In this document: one piece after another, positions 42,061-50,093 of the stretch
How positions within the stretch are numbered: the first letter of the stretch is position 1
Layout of the letters: every line of letters starts with the position of its first letter
NCBI GenBank assembly: GCA_963842725.1
Contig: CAWJHN010000004.1
Location: 2,012,913 to 2,076,912 of the forward strand
Source of the DNA: UBA10649 sp963842725
Lineage (GTDB): Bacteria; Actinomycetota; Actinomycetes; S36-B12
Direction of reading: 5' to 3'
Length of the DNA: 64,000 bases
Notes under the pieces: generated by a model
What the model was told of the DNA's origin: nothing
Database searches by the model: none
Seen by the model: only the letters and a program-made list of their open reading frames with translations
Position numbers and translations under genes: made by a program

Positions 42061-44221
42061 GCCGGGCTGCCAGCGGCTCCGGCCGGCCGAACAGGTAGCC
42101 CTGGGCGTGCGGGCAGCCGATGCCGGCCAGCATCTGCGCCTGCTGCTCGGTCTCCACTCCCTCGGCGACCAGGTCGACGCCCAGGCCGTGGGCGAGGCCG
42201 GTCAGCGCCTCCACGATCCGCTCGCAGTGGGCGTCACGGCCCAGGCCCTGGGTGAAGCTACGGTCGATCTTGATGCCGGAGACCGGCAGGTCGCGCAGGT
42301 GCGACAGCGCCGAGAATCCGGTGCCGAAGTCGTCCACCACGAGCCGCACGCCCATCGCGTCGAGCCGCTCCAACTGAGCCCGCCCGTCGGGAGCGGCACC
42401 GAGCATCACCGACTCGGTGAGCTCGATCACCAGTTGGGACGGCGCGAGCCGGTTGGCCCTCAGCGCCGCCTCGACGTCGTCCGCCAGCCCGGTGCCGCGC
42501 ACCTGTGAGGGCGAGACGTTGATCGCCACGTAGCCGAGCTCCGGGGTGGCCGCCGCGATCCTGGCCGCCTCACCGATCACCCAGCGGCCGAGCTCCTGGA
42601 TCAGGCCGGTCTCCTCGGCCACCGGCAGGAACCGCACCGGGGGGAGCAGACCGAGCGCGGGGTGCTGCCAGCGCACCAGCGCCTCGCGGCCCACGACGGT
42701 GCCGTCGGTCAGGTCGACGATGGGCTGCACGTGCAGGCGCAGCTGACCCTCGGCGAGCCCGGTGCGCAGTTGGCTCTCCAGGTCGAGCCGGTCCAGGGTG
42801 CGCCGGCGCAGCGCGTCGTCCATCAGGTGCCAGCTTCCGCGGCCCGCCTCCTTGGCGCGGTGCAGGGCGGTCCCGGCGTCGCGCAGGAGCCGCAGAGGGT
42901 CCTCGTCGGCCGGCCCGGACAGGGCGATCCCGACACTGGCCGTGGGCATGACCACCCGGCCGTCGACCTCGACCGGCGCGCGGACGGCGGCCAGCAGGCT
43001 CAGCGCCAGCTCGATCGCCTCCGGCTCGCCCGAGACCTCGTCCCGGATCACCACGAACTCGTCGCCGGCCAGGCGGGCCGCAGTGTCGCGCGGCCCGATC
43101 ACCTGCTGGAGCCGGTTGGCGATCTCGATCAGCACGGCGTCGCCGAAGCCGGGGCCGACGCTGTCGTTGACCACCCGGAAGTCGTCCAGGTCGCAGGTCA
43201 GCACCGCGGACGACGCGCCGCTGCGGCGTCCGCGGGCCATGGCCTGGCCGATCCGCTCCACGCACATCGCCCGGTTGGCCAGCCCGGTCAGCGGGTCGTG
43301 CATCGCCTGATGGGTGAGCATCTCCACCGCGAGCCGGGTCTCGGTGATGTCCTGGGCCTGCATCACCAGGTGCAGCACGCTGCCCTCGTCGTCACAGACC
43401 GGGGTCATGCTGGCCCGCACCCAGACGCTGTCGCCGCCCGGGCGGATGAACCGCTTCTCCAGCTCGTAGGAGCCGATCGCCCGGGCCAGCAGCCGCGCGT
43501 AGAGCGGTGCCTCCCGACCGGCGTCGTCCGGGTGGGTCACCTCGGCCAGGCTCACCTCGACCAGATCCGGGCCGCTGCGCCCGAGCAGGCGGCCCAGAGC
43601 CCGGTTGGCCTGAAGCACGCGGCCCTGTGGCGTGAGCAGCGCCGAGCCGACCGGGGAGTTGTCCACCGTGGCGCGCAGCCGACGCTCGGCCATCGCCAAA
43701 GAGCGGCGCAGGGTGGCTGCGTCGCCGTCCGGGTGCGTGCCCCGGCCCGCCGTGCGGCCCGGCTGGCGCTCCACGGCAAGATCGCGCAGCGTGGTCACCA
43801 CACCGCCCGAGCCCTCGGTCGGCGCGGCAGCCGAGGAGCCGTCGGAGAGCTCGATCGTGGTCAGGGTGGGCAGCGGCACCGCAGTGGCCACCAGCCGGCG
43901 GGCGCTGCCGTCGGGGCGCGGGGTGCTCAGCGTGAAGCTGCGCGGGCCGCCCTGGTCGCGCCCGACGGGGGTCACCGCGTTGGACAGCACGGTGGCCGGC
44001 AGGCCGGTCAGCATGCTCCGGGCCGCGGCGTTCGAGGTCACCAGGGCGCCGTCGCCGTCGTGGACGACGACACCGACCGTGACTGCGTCCAGCACGTCGT
44101 CCAGGGTCACCGCCGCAGGCTGCTGCGGCTGGCCGGCGGTCACGTTTTCGCCGGTCAGAGCGGTGTGACCAGGCCGGACCAGCGGTTCGGCCACCAATCG
44201 GCCAGCACGGCGCGCGCTCAC
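42053..44221 (-). CDS. PAS-PAS-GGDEF-EAL c-di-GMP turnover protein
   Basis: A 722-residue soluble protein. Two PAS-like domains (about 40-125 and 180-295), GGDEF at about 300-465 with AGDEF at 385-389, and EAL at about 475-720 with EAL at 513-515, NVSPSQ, IELTES, DDFGTGFS, KIDRSF and EGVET all present. The EAL domain should hydrolyse c-di-GMP; the altered first Gly of GGDEF is seen in some active cyclases, so synthesis is uncertain. No membrane segment, so the PAS domains sense a cytosolic cue. It may feed the RsiG-type sensor at 5.8 kb. Confidence 0.92.
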   Translation of the reverse strand: MSARRAGRLVAEPLVRPGHTALTGENVTAGQPQQPAAVTLDDVLDAVTVGVVVHDGDGALVTSNAAARSMLTGLPATVLSNAVTPVGRDQGGPRSFTLSTPRPDGSARRLVATAVPLPTLTTIELSDGSSAAAPTEGSGGVVTTLRDLAVERQPGRTAGRGTHPDGDAATLRRSLAMAERRLRATVDNSPVGSALLTPQGRVLQANRALGRLLGRSGPDLVEVSLAEVTHPDDAGREAPLYARLLARAIGSYELEKRFIRPGGDSVWVRASMTPVCDDEGSVLHLVMQAQDITETRLAVEMLTHQAMHDPLTGLANRAMCVERIGQAMARGRRSGASSAVLTCDLDDFRVVNDSVGPGFGDAVLIEIANRLQQVIGPRDTAARLAGDEFVVIRDEVSGEPEAIELALSLLAAVRAPVEVDGRVVMPTASVGIALSGPADEDPLRLLRDAGTALHRAKEAGRGSWHLMDDALRRRTLDRLDLESQLRTGLAEGQLRLHVQPIVDLTDGTVVGREALVRWQHPALGLLPPVRFLPVAEETGLIQELGRWVIGEAARIAAATPELGYVAINVSPSQVRGTGLADDVEAALRANRLAPSQLVIELTESVMLGAAPDGRAQLERLDAMGVRLVVDDFGTGFSALSHLRDLPVSGIKIDRSFTQGLGRDAHCERIVEALTGLAHGLGVDLVAEGVETEQQAQMLAGIGCPHAQGYLFGRPEPLAARLS

Positions 44222-44437
44222 ATGGGACTCCCAACTCGATTACTCGCAGTTTAGGAAGAATCACGTTGCGCCGACGTCAGGTCGTGGTCGTCAGAACGGC
44301 TGAAAGGCGGACGACGTTCAGCCGAGGCGTGCCGTCCGTCGTGCAGCAGAGCGGTCGTGACGGCTGTGACACCGGTGGCGAGTGGGACGGGAGTACATCG
44401 GTGAGCTGTCATTCCTGACCGGTACGATCGACGTCCT

Positions 44438-44510
44438 GCCCGTGTAGCTCAGTGGCCAGAGCAACCGCCTTGTAAGCGGTAGGTCGTCGGTTCGACTCCG
44501 ACCACGGGCT
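44438..44510 (+). tRNA. tRNA-Thr (anticodon UGU)
   Basis: A 73-base cloverleaf. The acceptor stem GCCCGTG pairs with CACGGGC. D-arm TAGCTCAGTGGCCAGAGC, anticodon stem ACCGC/GCGGT with loop CTTGTAA giving anticodon TGT, and T-arm GTCGGTTCGACTCCGAC are complete. The discriminator is T and CCA is not encoded. It lies in the 348-bp gap between the divergently placed GGDEF-EAL gene and the CoA-transferase; the rest of the gap shows no gene. No integrase is nearby. Confidence 0.95.
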
Positions 44511-44569
44511 CGCCGAACATCACTCTGAGTAGTGATCACCGGGATCGGTCAGGGCGGGCCAGGCCAGGC

Positions 44570-45850
44570 TCAGGCCAGGCCGAGTTCGTAGGCCTCTTCC
44601 CACAGCTCGTCGCGGATCCGCGGGTGGGCTGCCTGCTCGATCAGGTTGCGGGCCTGGCTCTTCTCGTCCTGCCCCCGGATCTCGGCCACCCCGTTCTCGG
44701 TGACCACCGCCGTGGGCTGGAACGACGTCACCGGCTCGTCGATGAGCGGGATGATCGTCGACACGTTGGCCTTCGGGTGCCACGACCGCAGCGCCATGAA
44801 CGCCTGACCGCCGTCGGAGTGCAGCGCACCGACGATGAAGTCGGTCTGGCCGCCGAAGCCGGAGTAGATCCGGGCATTGATCCGCGAGGCGTTGGCCTGA
44901 GCGAAGAGGTCGACCTGCAGGGCGGTGTTGACCGAGACCATGTTGGGGTGGCGGGCGATGTTCGCCGGCTCGTTGGTCACCTCGGTGCGCAGCATCTGCA
45001 ATCGCGGGTTGCGGTGAACCCAGGAGTACAGGTCCTGCGAGCCGAACAGGAACGACGCGGTCAGCGGGGTGGCCGGGTCCATACATCCGGCACGCTCCAG
45101 GGCCAGGACGCCGTCGCTGAACATCTCGGTCCACACCCGCAGGTTGCGGTGCCGGGTCAGCTGGCCGACCACCGCGTCGGGGACGGCGCCGATGCCCAGT
45201 TGGAGGGTCGAGCCCGAGCGCACCCGTTGGGTGATCAGCTGGCCGATGGCCTGACTGGTCTCGTCCAGCCCGCCCAGGCTGCGTTCGGCCAGCATCTCCT
45301 CGGCCTCGAAGCCGTAGTCGATGTCCTCGACGTGGATCTCGGCATTGCCGAACGTGTAGGGCATCCGCGGGTTCATCTGGGCGATGACGGTGCCGCCCCG
45401 GGCGCGGGTGGCCTCGATCGCCGCCGGCAGGATGTTCACCTCGAGCCCGAGGGAGACCCGTCCGTTCTGGGGCGTCGAGGTGTGCACGACCACCACGTCG
45501 GGGGCGAGGGTGGAGAAGAACAGGCGAGGCACCAGGGAGAGCCGGGCCGGGATGTAGCGCAGGCCCGGCTTGCGGCGCATGCCGTCGCCGACGAAGGCGG
45601 TCTCCAGGGTGACGCCGTCCCGATCGGGCAGGCCCGGCTGTCCGTTGATCGCGAAGAGGGTGAATGACTCCAGGGCCTGGTCGGTGAGCCGGACCGCGGT
45701 CCAGGGGGTGGCCAGATTGCCGGAGAAGACGATGCGGGGGGCGATGGGGGCCGTGCGAGCGGCGGCGTCACGCAGGATGCCGGCCAACCCGTCCGGGTCG
45801 ACGGTCTTCACGGTGACCACCCTGCCAGGTGCGCGACCCGCGTCGTGCAC
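44570..45850 (-). CDS. Acetyl-CoA hydrolase/transferase family protein
   Basis: A 426-residue CoA-transferase family I protein. LQLGIGAVPDAVVGQL and VWTEMFSDGVLALE carry the CoA-binding and catalytic Glu region, followed by GGQTDFIVGA and PTAVVTENGVAEIRG. It probably moves CoA between acetyl-CoA and another acid such as succinate or acetate; the acceptor is unknown. GTG 45850 is the longest start; GTG 45811 (KTVDPDG onward) is equally plausible because no ribosome-binding site precedes the first. Confidence 0.88.
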   Translation of the reverse strand: MHDAGRAPGRVVTVKTVDPDGLAGILRDAAARTAPIAPRIVFSGNLATPWTAVRLTDQALESFTLFAINGQPGLPDRDGVTLETAFVGDGMRRKPGLRYIPARLSLVPRLFFSTLAPDVVVVHTSTPQNGRVSLGLEVNILPAAIEATRARGGTVIAQMNPRMPYTFGNAEIHVEDIDYGFEAEEMLAERSLGGLDETSQAIGQLITQRVRSGSTLQLGIGAVPDAVVGQLTRHRNLRVWTEMFSDGVLALERAGCMDPATPLTASFLFGSQDLYSWVHRNPRLQMLRTEVTNEPANIARHPNMVSVNTALQVDLFAQANASRINARIYSGFGGQTDFIVGALHSDGGQAFMALRSWHPKANVSTIIPLIDEPVTSFQPTAVVTENGVAEIRGQDEKSQARNLIEQAAHPRIRDELWEEAYELGLA

Positions 45851-45880
45851 CGCCCGCCCGCCCGGAACGTGGCGAGGGTC

Positions 45881-46447
45881 TCAGCTGCGCGGATGCAGCG
45901 CCCGCCACTCGGGGGCCAGCAGGCCGAAGATCAGCTCGTCGACCCGCTCACCCAGGTGCCAGGCGTTGGACCGCAGCCGCCCCTCCTCGGTGAAGCCGGC
46001 CGACCGGGCCGCCCGTTGCATCGGTTCGTTGACGGCGAGCGTCTCCAGTTGCACCCGTTCCAGGTTGCGCAGCTCGAACGCGAAGCGGCAGATGACGTCC
46101 AGGCAGTCCCTGCCGATCCCGAGCCCTCGGGCCTGCGGGGCGAGGGTGATGCCGATGTGCGCCGTCCGCTGGTGCTCGTTGATCTTCCAGAGGGAGACGT
46201 CCCCGATGCAGGCGCCGTCCGGGTCGTCGTGCCGCTGGACGGCGAAACCGGCGTACTGCGAAGGGGTCTCGCCGCTCTTCTCGCTCTGCAGCCGGTCGTA
46301 CTCGGCGTGCAGCCAGCTCAGGGCGCGTGGGGTCCAGGCGGAGTCGTCGGTCAGCGACCCCAGCTCGGGATCGGCGGCGAGGGGGTAGAGCGCAGTGACG
46401 TCCTCGCGGGCCCAGGCGCGCAGCCTGACCAGCCGACCGGTGAGCAT
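45881..46447 (-). CDS. RimJ/RimL-type GNAT acetyltransferase
   Basis: A 188-residue acetyltransferase. It starts MLTGRLVRLRAWAREDV and has motif A as IGITLAPQARGLGIGRDCLD, then LETLAVNEPMQRAARSAGFT and EGRLRSNAWHLGERVDELIF, the pattern of ribosomal-protein or small-molecule acetyltransferases. ATG 46447 is preferred to upstream starts on conservation. The substrate is unknown. It is in line with the CoA-transferase after a 30-bp gap. Confidence 0.88.
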   Translation of the reverse strand: MLTGRLVRLRAWAREDVTALYPLAADPELGSLTDDSAWTPRALSWLHAEYDRLQSEKSGETPSQYAGFAVQRHDDPDGACIGDVSLWKINEHQRTAHIGITLAPQARGLGIGRDCLDVICRFAFELRNLERVQLETLAVNEPMQRAARSAGFTEEGRLRSNAWHLGERVDELIFGLLAPEWRALHPRS

Positions 46448-46661
46448 GCCGCGCAGCCAACCACCGTCCCGACCGTGAGCGCAACGCAGATTCCCGGCCC
46501 GGCTGCGGGCTTCGTCCAGGTCTGTACTGGTCCGCATGGGTGAGTTGCAGCCCATCACCCCTTGCGTGCCTTACCGTGTCCTGGACAGGCGTCGCCGACG
46601 CTGGGGGTGTGTGCGTTGTGAGTCGGGGTCAGGTGTTCGCGCAGGCGAGAGGCCCACGCGG

Positions 46662-47147
46662 ATGACATTGCCCCGGCCCCGTGACAGTGAGCACTCAGTC
46701 GACGACATGGAGTGGGTACTCGCCGACGCCTGGGTGCTCGCGGCCGCCCGGTTGAGCGGTTCCATGGAGCAGCGGGCCGGCCTGTTCGACCTGGTGGTGG
46801 CCTGCGACGCGGTGAATCATCTGATCGTCTCGCGCCAGGAGCTGGAGCACGCGATGTCGCTGCTCGTCGGCGCCGATCTGATGGTCGCCGACGCCGAGGG
46901 CATCGCCGTCACACCCGCCGGACGGGCCCTGGTCGCCCGGGCCGGGCGGGCAGTGCTCAACACCGTGCCCGCGGATGCCGCGCGCAAGACCCGGGACGTG
47001 CGGATCCAGGAGCTGTTCCGGCTGCTGGCGGACCTGCCGTTGACTCCGATCCCGTTCGAGCTCGATCCGCGCACCTATGAGGCGGCCTGCCTGGAGTACC
47101 GGCACACCCGCTGGACCGAGTTCCGCAAGTCCGAGCGCCGGTTCTGA
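46662..47147 (+). CDS. Conserved hypothetical protein (winged-helix-like)
   Basis: A 161-residue protein with no recognised family. Residues 20-100 are helical with a pattern like an HTH or winged helix (AGLFDLVVACDAVNHLIVSR, then LVGADLMVADAEGIAVTPAG), and the C-terminus has LPLTPIPFELDPRTYEAACL. DNA binding is a guess from this pattern. ATG 46662 is chosen by frame and codon bias. Confidence 0.6.
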   Translation: MTLPRPRDSEHSVDDMEWVLADAWVLAAARLSGSMEQRAGLFDLVVACDAVNHLIVSRQELEHAMSLLVGADLMVADAEGIAVTPAGRALVARAGRAVLNTVPADAARKTRDVRIQELFRLLADLPLTPIPFELDPRTYEAACLEYRHTRWTEFRKSERRF

Positions 47148-47188
47148 CCTCGCCCCACCTGGCGCCCGCCACCCCGCATCCCCCTCCT

Positions 47189-47266
47189 CCTTCATGATCG
47201 TCGTTGGTCATGGGTCCGACCCCAGTAGGTGGGGGGCAGAGCCATGAGCGACGGAGATCATGGTGG
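47189..47266. terminator. Imperfect inverted repeat between convergent genes
   Basis: Sequence 47189-47213 and the reverse complement of 47242-47266 match at 18 of 25 positions, with CATGATC and TCATGG conserved in both arms. It sits between the convergent hypothetical and uracil-DNA glycosylase genes, where a two-way terminator is expected. Confidence 0.5.
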
Positions 47267-47278
47267 TCGAGGCGGGGG

Positions 47279-47953
47279 TCAGGGCAGCTGCCAGTCGATC
47301 GGTGCGGCGCCCAGGTCGGTGAGCAGCGCGTTGGCGCGGCTGAACGGGCGTGATCCGAAGAAGCCCCGGTCGGCGGACATCGGGCTGGGGTGCGCGCTCT
47401 CGATCCGGGCCGTCGGGCCGAGCATCGGCCGCAGGGTCTGCGCGTCGCGGCCCCACAGGATGGCCACCAGTGGTGTGCCCCGGGCGACCAGCGCGGCGAT
47501 GGCCGCGTCGGTGACCTCCTCCCAGCCCTTGCCGCGGTGCGAGCCGGACGCCCCCGGGGCCACGGTCAGCACCCGGTTGAGCAGCAGCACCCCACGTTCG
47601 GTCCAGGGGGTCAGATCGCCGCTGGTGGGCGGCGGCACCCCGAGGTCGTTCACCAGCTCGCGGAAGATGTTCTGCAGGCTCCGCGGGAGGTGGACGCCGG
47701 GCGCCACCGAGAAGGACAGGCCCACCGGGTGGCCGGGGGTCGGGTAGGGGTCCTGGCCCACGATCAGCACCCGCACGCCGTCCATCGGCTGGGTGAAGGC
47801 CCGCAGCACGTGATCGCCGGCCGGCAGGTAGCTGCGGCCGGCCTCGAGCTCCCCGCGCAGGAAGTCTCCGAGGGCCGCGATCCGTCCGGCCACGGGCGCG
47901 AGCGCCTCGGCCCAGCCGGGGTCGATCAATTCGGCCAGCGGACGGCGTGTCAC
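47279..47953 (-). CDS. ung: Uracil-DNA glycosylase, family 1
   Basis: A 224-residue base-excision repair enzyme. The water-activating loop GQDPYPTPGHPVGLSFS carries catalytic D68, and the Leu-loop HPSPMSADRGFFGSRPFS carries the second catalytic His. It removes uracil from DNA, an important load in GC-rich genomes from cytosine deamination. GTG 47953 is the start; the plus-strand hexamer ACTCTA (TAGAGT on its strand) lies eight bases before it, so it may be leaderless. Confidence 0.95.
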   Translation of the reverse strand: MTRRPLAELIDPGWAEALAPVAGRIAALGDFLRGELEAGRSYLPAGDHVLRAFTQPMDGVRVLIVGQDPYPTPGHPVGLSFSVAPGVHLPRSLQNIFRELVNDLGVPPPTSGDLTPWTERGVLLLNRVLTVAPGASGSHRGKGWEEVTDAAIAALVARGTPLVAILWGRDAQTLRPMLGPTARIESAHPSPMSADRGFFGSRPFSRANALLTDLGAAPIDWQLP

Positions 47954-48172
47954 GGCGCCCGACTCTAGTGGCGTCGTCCGGTGCGGGGAGTACCGAAGTG
48001 CGGACGCGGGACGTGGCTGTCGGTGGACGGCTCTAGACTCCCGGTGTGCAGTGGCAGGCGGATAGACGCGTTCAGCCGGTTCGCCGGCCGCCCAGGCAGG
48101 GCGGGGCGGTGGGAATGACACTGGTGTCGTTTCCCCCGTACAGTGACGCCGTCTCGGCCCTGGAGGACATGG

Positions 48173-48454
48173 ATGGAAGCCGTACAGCTGGTGGAACCGC
48201 AGCTCGAGAGTCTGACCGCGCGCGACTGCGAGATCCTCGCGTTCGAACGGCAGTGGTGGAAGTACGCCGGTGCCAAGGAGCAGGCCGTCCGCGAGCTGTT
48301 CGACATGTCGTCGACGCGGTACTACCAGGTGTTGAACTCCTTGATCGATCGGCCGGCGGCGCTCGCCCACGATCCGATGCTGGTCAAGCGGCTGCGCCGG
48401 ATGCGCCAGACCCGTCAGCGGGCCCGTTCGGCCCGTCGGCTCGGCCTGGGCTGA
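48173..48454 (+). CDS. DUF3263 protein
   Basis: A 93-residue protein of the actinobacterial DUF3263 family. Conserved features are LTARDCEILAFERQWWKYAG, then AKEQAVRELFDMSSTRYYQV and LVKRLRRMRQTRQR. The central part looks like a sigma-like or HTH segment; the basic tail may bind nucleic acid. GGAGGA lies about six bases before ATG 48173. It precedes the LytR_C gene, an arrangement common in actinobacteria. Confidence 0.88.
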   Translation: MEAVQLVEPQLESLTARDCEILAFERQWWKYAGAKEQAVRELFDMSSTRYYQVLNSLIDRPAALAHDPMLVKRLRRMRQTRQRARSARRLGLG

Positions 48455-48518
48455 GACCGGCTCGCACGACGCCCGCGCGTGGTCGCACGCGGGCGCGGTG
48501 GGTCCGAGAGGTGAGGTC

Positions 48519-49112
48519 ATGACGATGACCCGTAGCGGGCAGGACGAACGGTTCGAGGTCTCCGAGGTGAGCCGGCGCGGAGCGCACCGGTCCCGCCCGA
48601 ACCCGTTGACCGGCGTTCTGCCGCTGGTCGCGCTGGCGGCGGTGGTGCTCGCGGTGGTCGGCCTCGCCTACTTCCTGTTCGGTCGCGGTTCGTCCGTGAC
48701 CACCGCCGGCGGCACGTCGGGGTCCGCGTCGTCCGCAGCGTCGAGCGCCGCCTCACCGGCCGCCTCGGCACCGGCCGCCAGCGCCAGCCCTGAGCCCTCG
48801 GCCGGTACCGAGAGCCCCGCCGCGATCGACAAGACGGTTGTCCTGAACTTCTACAACGGCACCTCCCCGCAGATCCCCGGCCAGAGCCGCAAGGCCGCGA
48901 GCAAGCTCGCCGCCGACGGCTGGAAGATCGGCACCGTGCTGCCGTGGGACGGCGCCCCCGTCACCCGCACCACGGTCTACTACGGCGAGGCGGCCCAGCT
49001 GCCCACCGCGCGGGCCGTGGTCAAGGCGCTGGGCGGCGGCACGGTCAAGCTGAACACGATCAAGACCGCGCAGGGCATGGCCGTGGTGATCGGCAACGAC
49101 TACACGCCCTGA
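48519..49112 (+). CDS. LytR C-terminal domain membrane protein
   Basis: A 197-residue protein. A membrane segment (about 35-56) follows a short basic cytoplasmic part; an Ala/Ser/Pro-rich linker leads to a LytR_C domain (VVLNFYNGTSPQIPGQSRKA, then LGGGTVKLNTIK). The domain lies outside the cell and resembles that of LytR-CpsA-Psr cell-wall ligases without their catalytic part. Wall association is likely. ATG 48519 with GAGAGGTGAGG upstream is the start. Its end overlaps a convergent gene by 13 bp. Confidence 0.82.
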   Translation: MTMTRSGQDERFEVSEVSRRGAHRSRPNPLTGVLPLVALAAVVLAVVGLAYFLFGRGSSVTTAGGTSGSASSAASSAASPAASAPAASASPEPSAGTESPAAIDKTVVLNFYNGTSPQIPGQSRKAASKLAADGWKIGTVLPWDGAPVTRTTVYYGEAAQLPTARAVVKALGGGTVKLNTIKTAQGMAVVIGNDYTP

Positions 49113-49582
49113 TCGGGCGCTTCCCGGGCCGGCTGCCCGGGAGCGGTGCCTTCCTGGGTGGGGGCGCGCACGTAGCCGCCGTCGACCAGTCCGGCACGCA
49201 CCTCGAAAGCGTTGCGCAGCGCGAAGTTCCCGGTGTGCCACCACGACCAGGCTGCGGCGATCAGGTAGGCCGGGAGGAAGCCGAACAGGCCCAGCCACAG
49301 GGCGTACTGGCTGGCGTGGCGCGCCTCGTGCGCGAGCAGGCCGGGCCGGGCGGCCGCCGTCCGCGCGGACATCCTGAGCAGCACGACGTTGCCGATGGTC
49401 ACGGCCGGGGCGCCGGAGCCGGGGAAACGGGGTCGGTAGTTCTCGGCCAGGATCAGCCCGGCGGGGCCACGGCTGAGACGCGCGCCGCCCAGGACCGCCA
49501 CCAGGGCTCCGAGGGGGGTGGACAGGTTGAGCAGGTTGACGAGTTGCCGCCAGCGCACCGCCCCGCCCGTCGCCCCGCTCAT
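49100..49582 (-). CDS. Membrane protein with HEXXH metalloprotease-like motif
   Basis: A 160-residue protein. LLAHEARHASQYALWLG contains HEARH, a zinc-binding HEXXH motif, immediately before a hydrophobic helix; a second helix is at about residues 12-35. A glutamate or histidine third ligand is not obvious. It resembles small DUF4157-like or integral membrane peptidases only in this motif. ATG 49582 starts MSGATGGAVRW. Function unknown. Confidence 0.6.
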   Translation of the reverse strand: MSGATGGAVRWRQLVNLLNLSTPLGALVAVLGGARLSRGPAGLILAENYRPRFPGSGAPAVTIGNVVLLRMSARTAAARPGLLAHEARHASQYALWLGLFGFLPAYLIAAAWSWWHTGNFALRNAFEVRAGLVDGGYVRAPTQEGTAPGQPAREAPDQGV

Positions 49583-49783
49583 CCGGGTCAGGATACGCGC
49601 CCGGCTGCGATCGGTCCTGTTCGCCGGAACCGGCGCTGCCAGCCTGGCCGGGTCGTTCCTGATGGCACGCAGCGATGTCGAGGTGCGTGCTCGACCGCGG
49701 CGTTTCGGGGGTGTCGGCCGGAGGTGCTCGCCGCTACAGTGACGCCGATCGCACGGCCGTACACCGGAGCAACAGGAGCAGGC

Positions 49784-49987
49784 ATGGCTGAGGGCACCGT
49801 CAAGTGGTTCAACGCCGAGAAGGGTTTCGGCTTCATCACCGTCGACGGAGGCGGGGCAGACGTCTTCGTGCACTACTCGGCGATCCAGGCCGACGGCTAC
49901 AAGTCCCTGGATGAGGGTCAGCGGGTCAGCTTCGAGATCGGCCAGGGCCAGAAGGGTCCGCAGGCCGAGTCGGTCCGACCGGTCTGA
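49784..49987 (+). CDS. csp: Cold-shock protein (CspA family)
   Basis: A 67-residue OB-fold RNA-binding protein. RNP1 KGFGFITV and RNP2 VFVHYSAI are intact, with the opening MAEGTVKWFNAEKG. It acts as an RNA chaperone. A TACAGT hexamer about 45 bp upstream could be its -10, and CAGGAGCAGG lies just before the ATG. Confidence 0.96.
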   Translation: MAEGTVKWFNAEKGFGFITVDGGGADVFVHYSAIQADGYKSLDEGQRVSFEIGQGQKGPQAESVRPV

Positions 49988-50093
49988 GACGTCGCTTCCA
50001 CCGCATCGCTGGTCAACGAACGGGTCGGCGCGGGTCGGTCCGCCTCCGCGTGGGGGCGGACCGGCCCGCGCCGTCGCCGTTAGGCTGGCGCCT

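Noticed and set aside
44438..44510. tRNA-Thr as a phage or island attachment site
   Set aside because: No integrase, no flanking direct repeat of the tRNA 3' end was noticed, and both neighbours are ordinary chromosomal genes.
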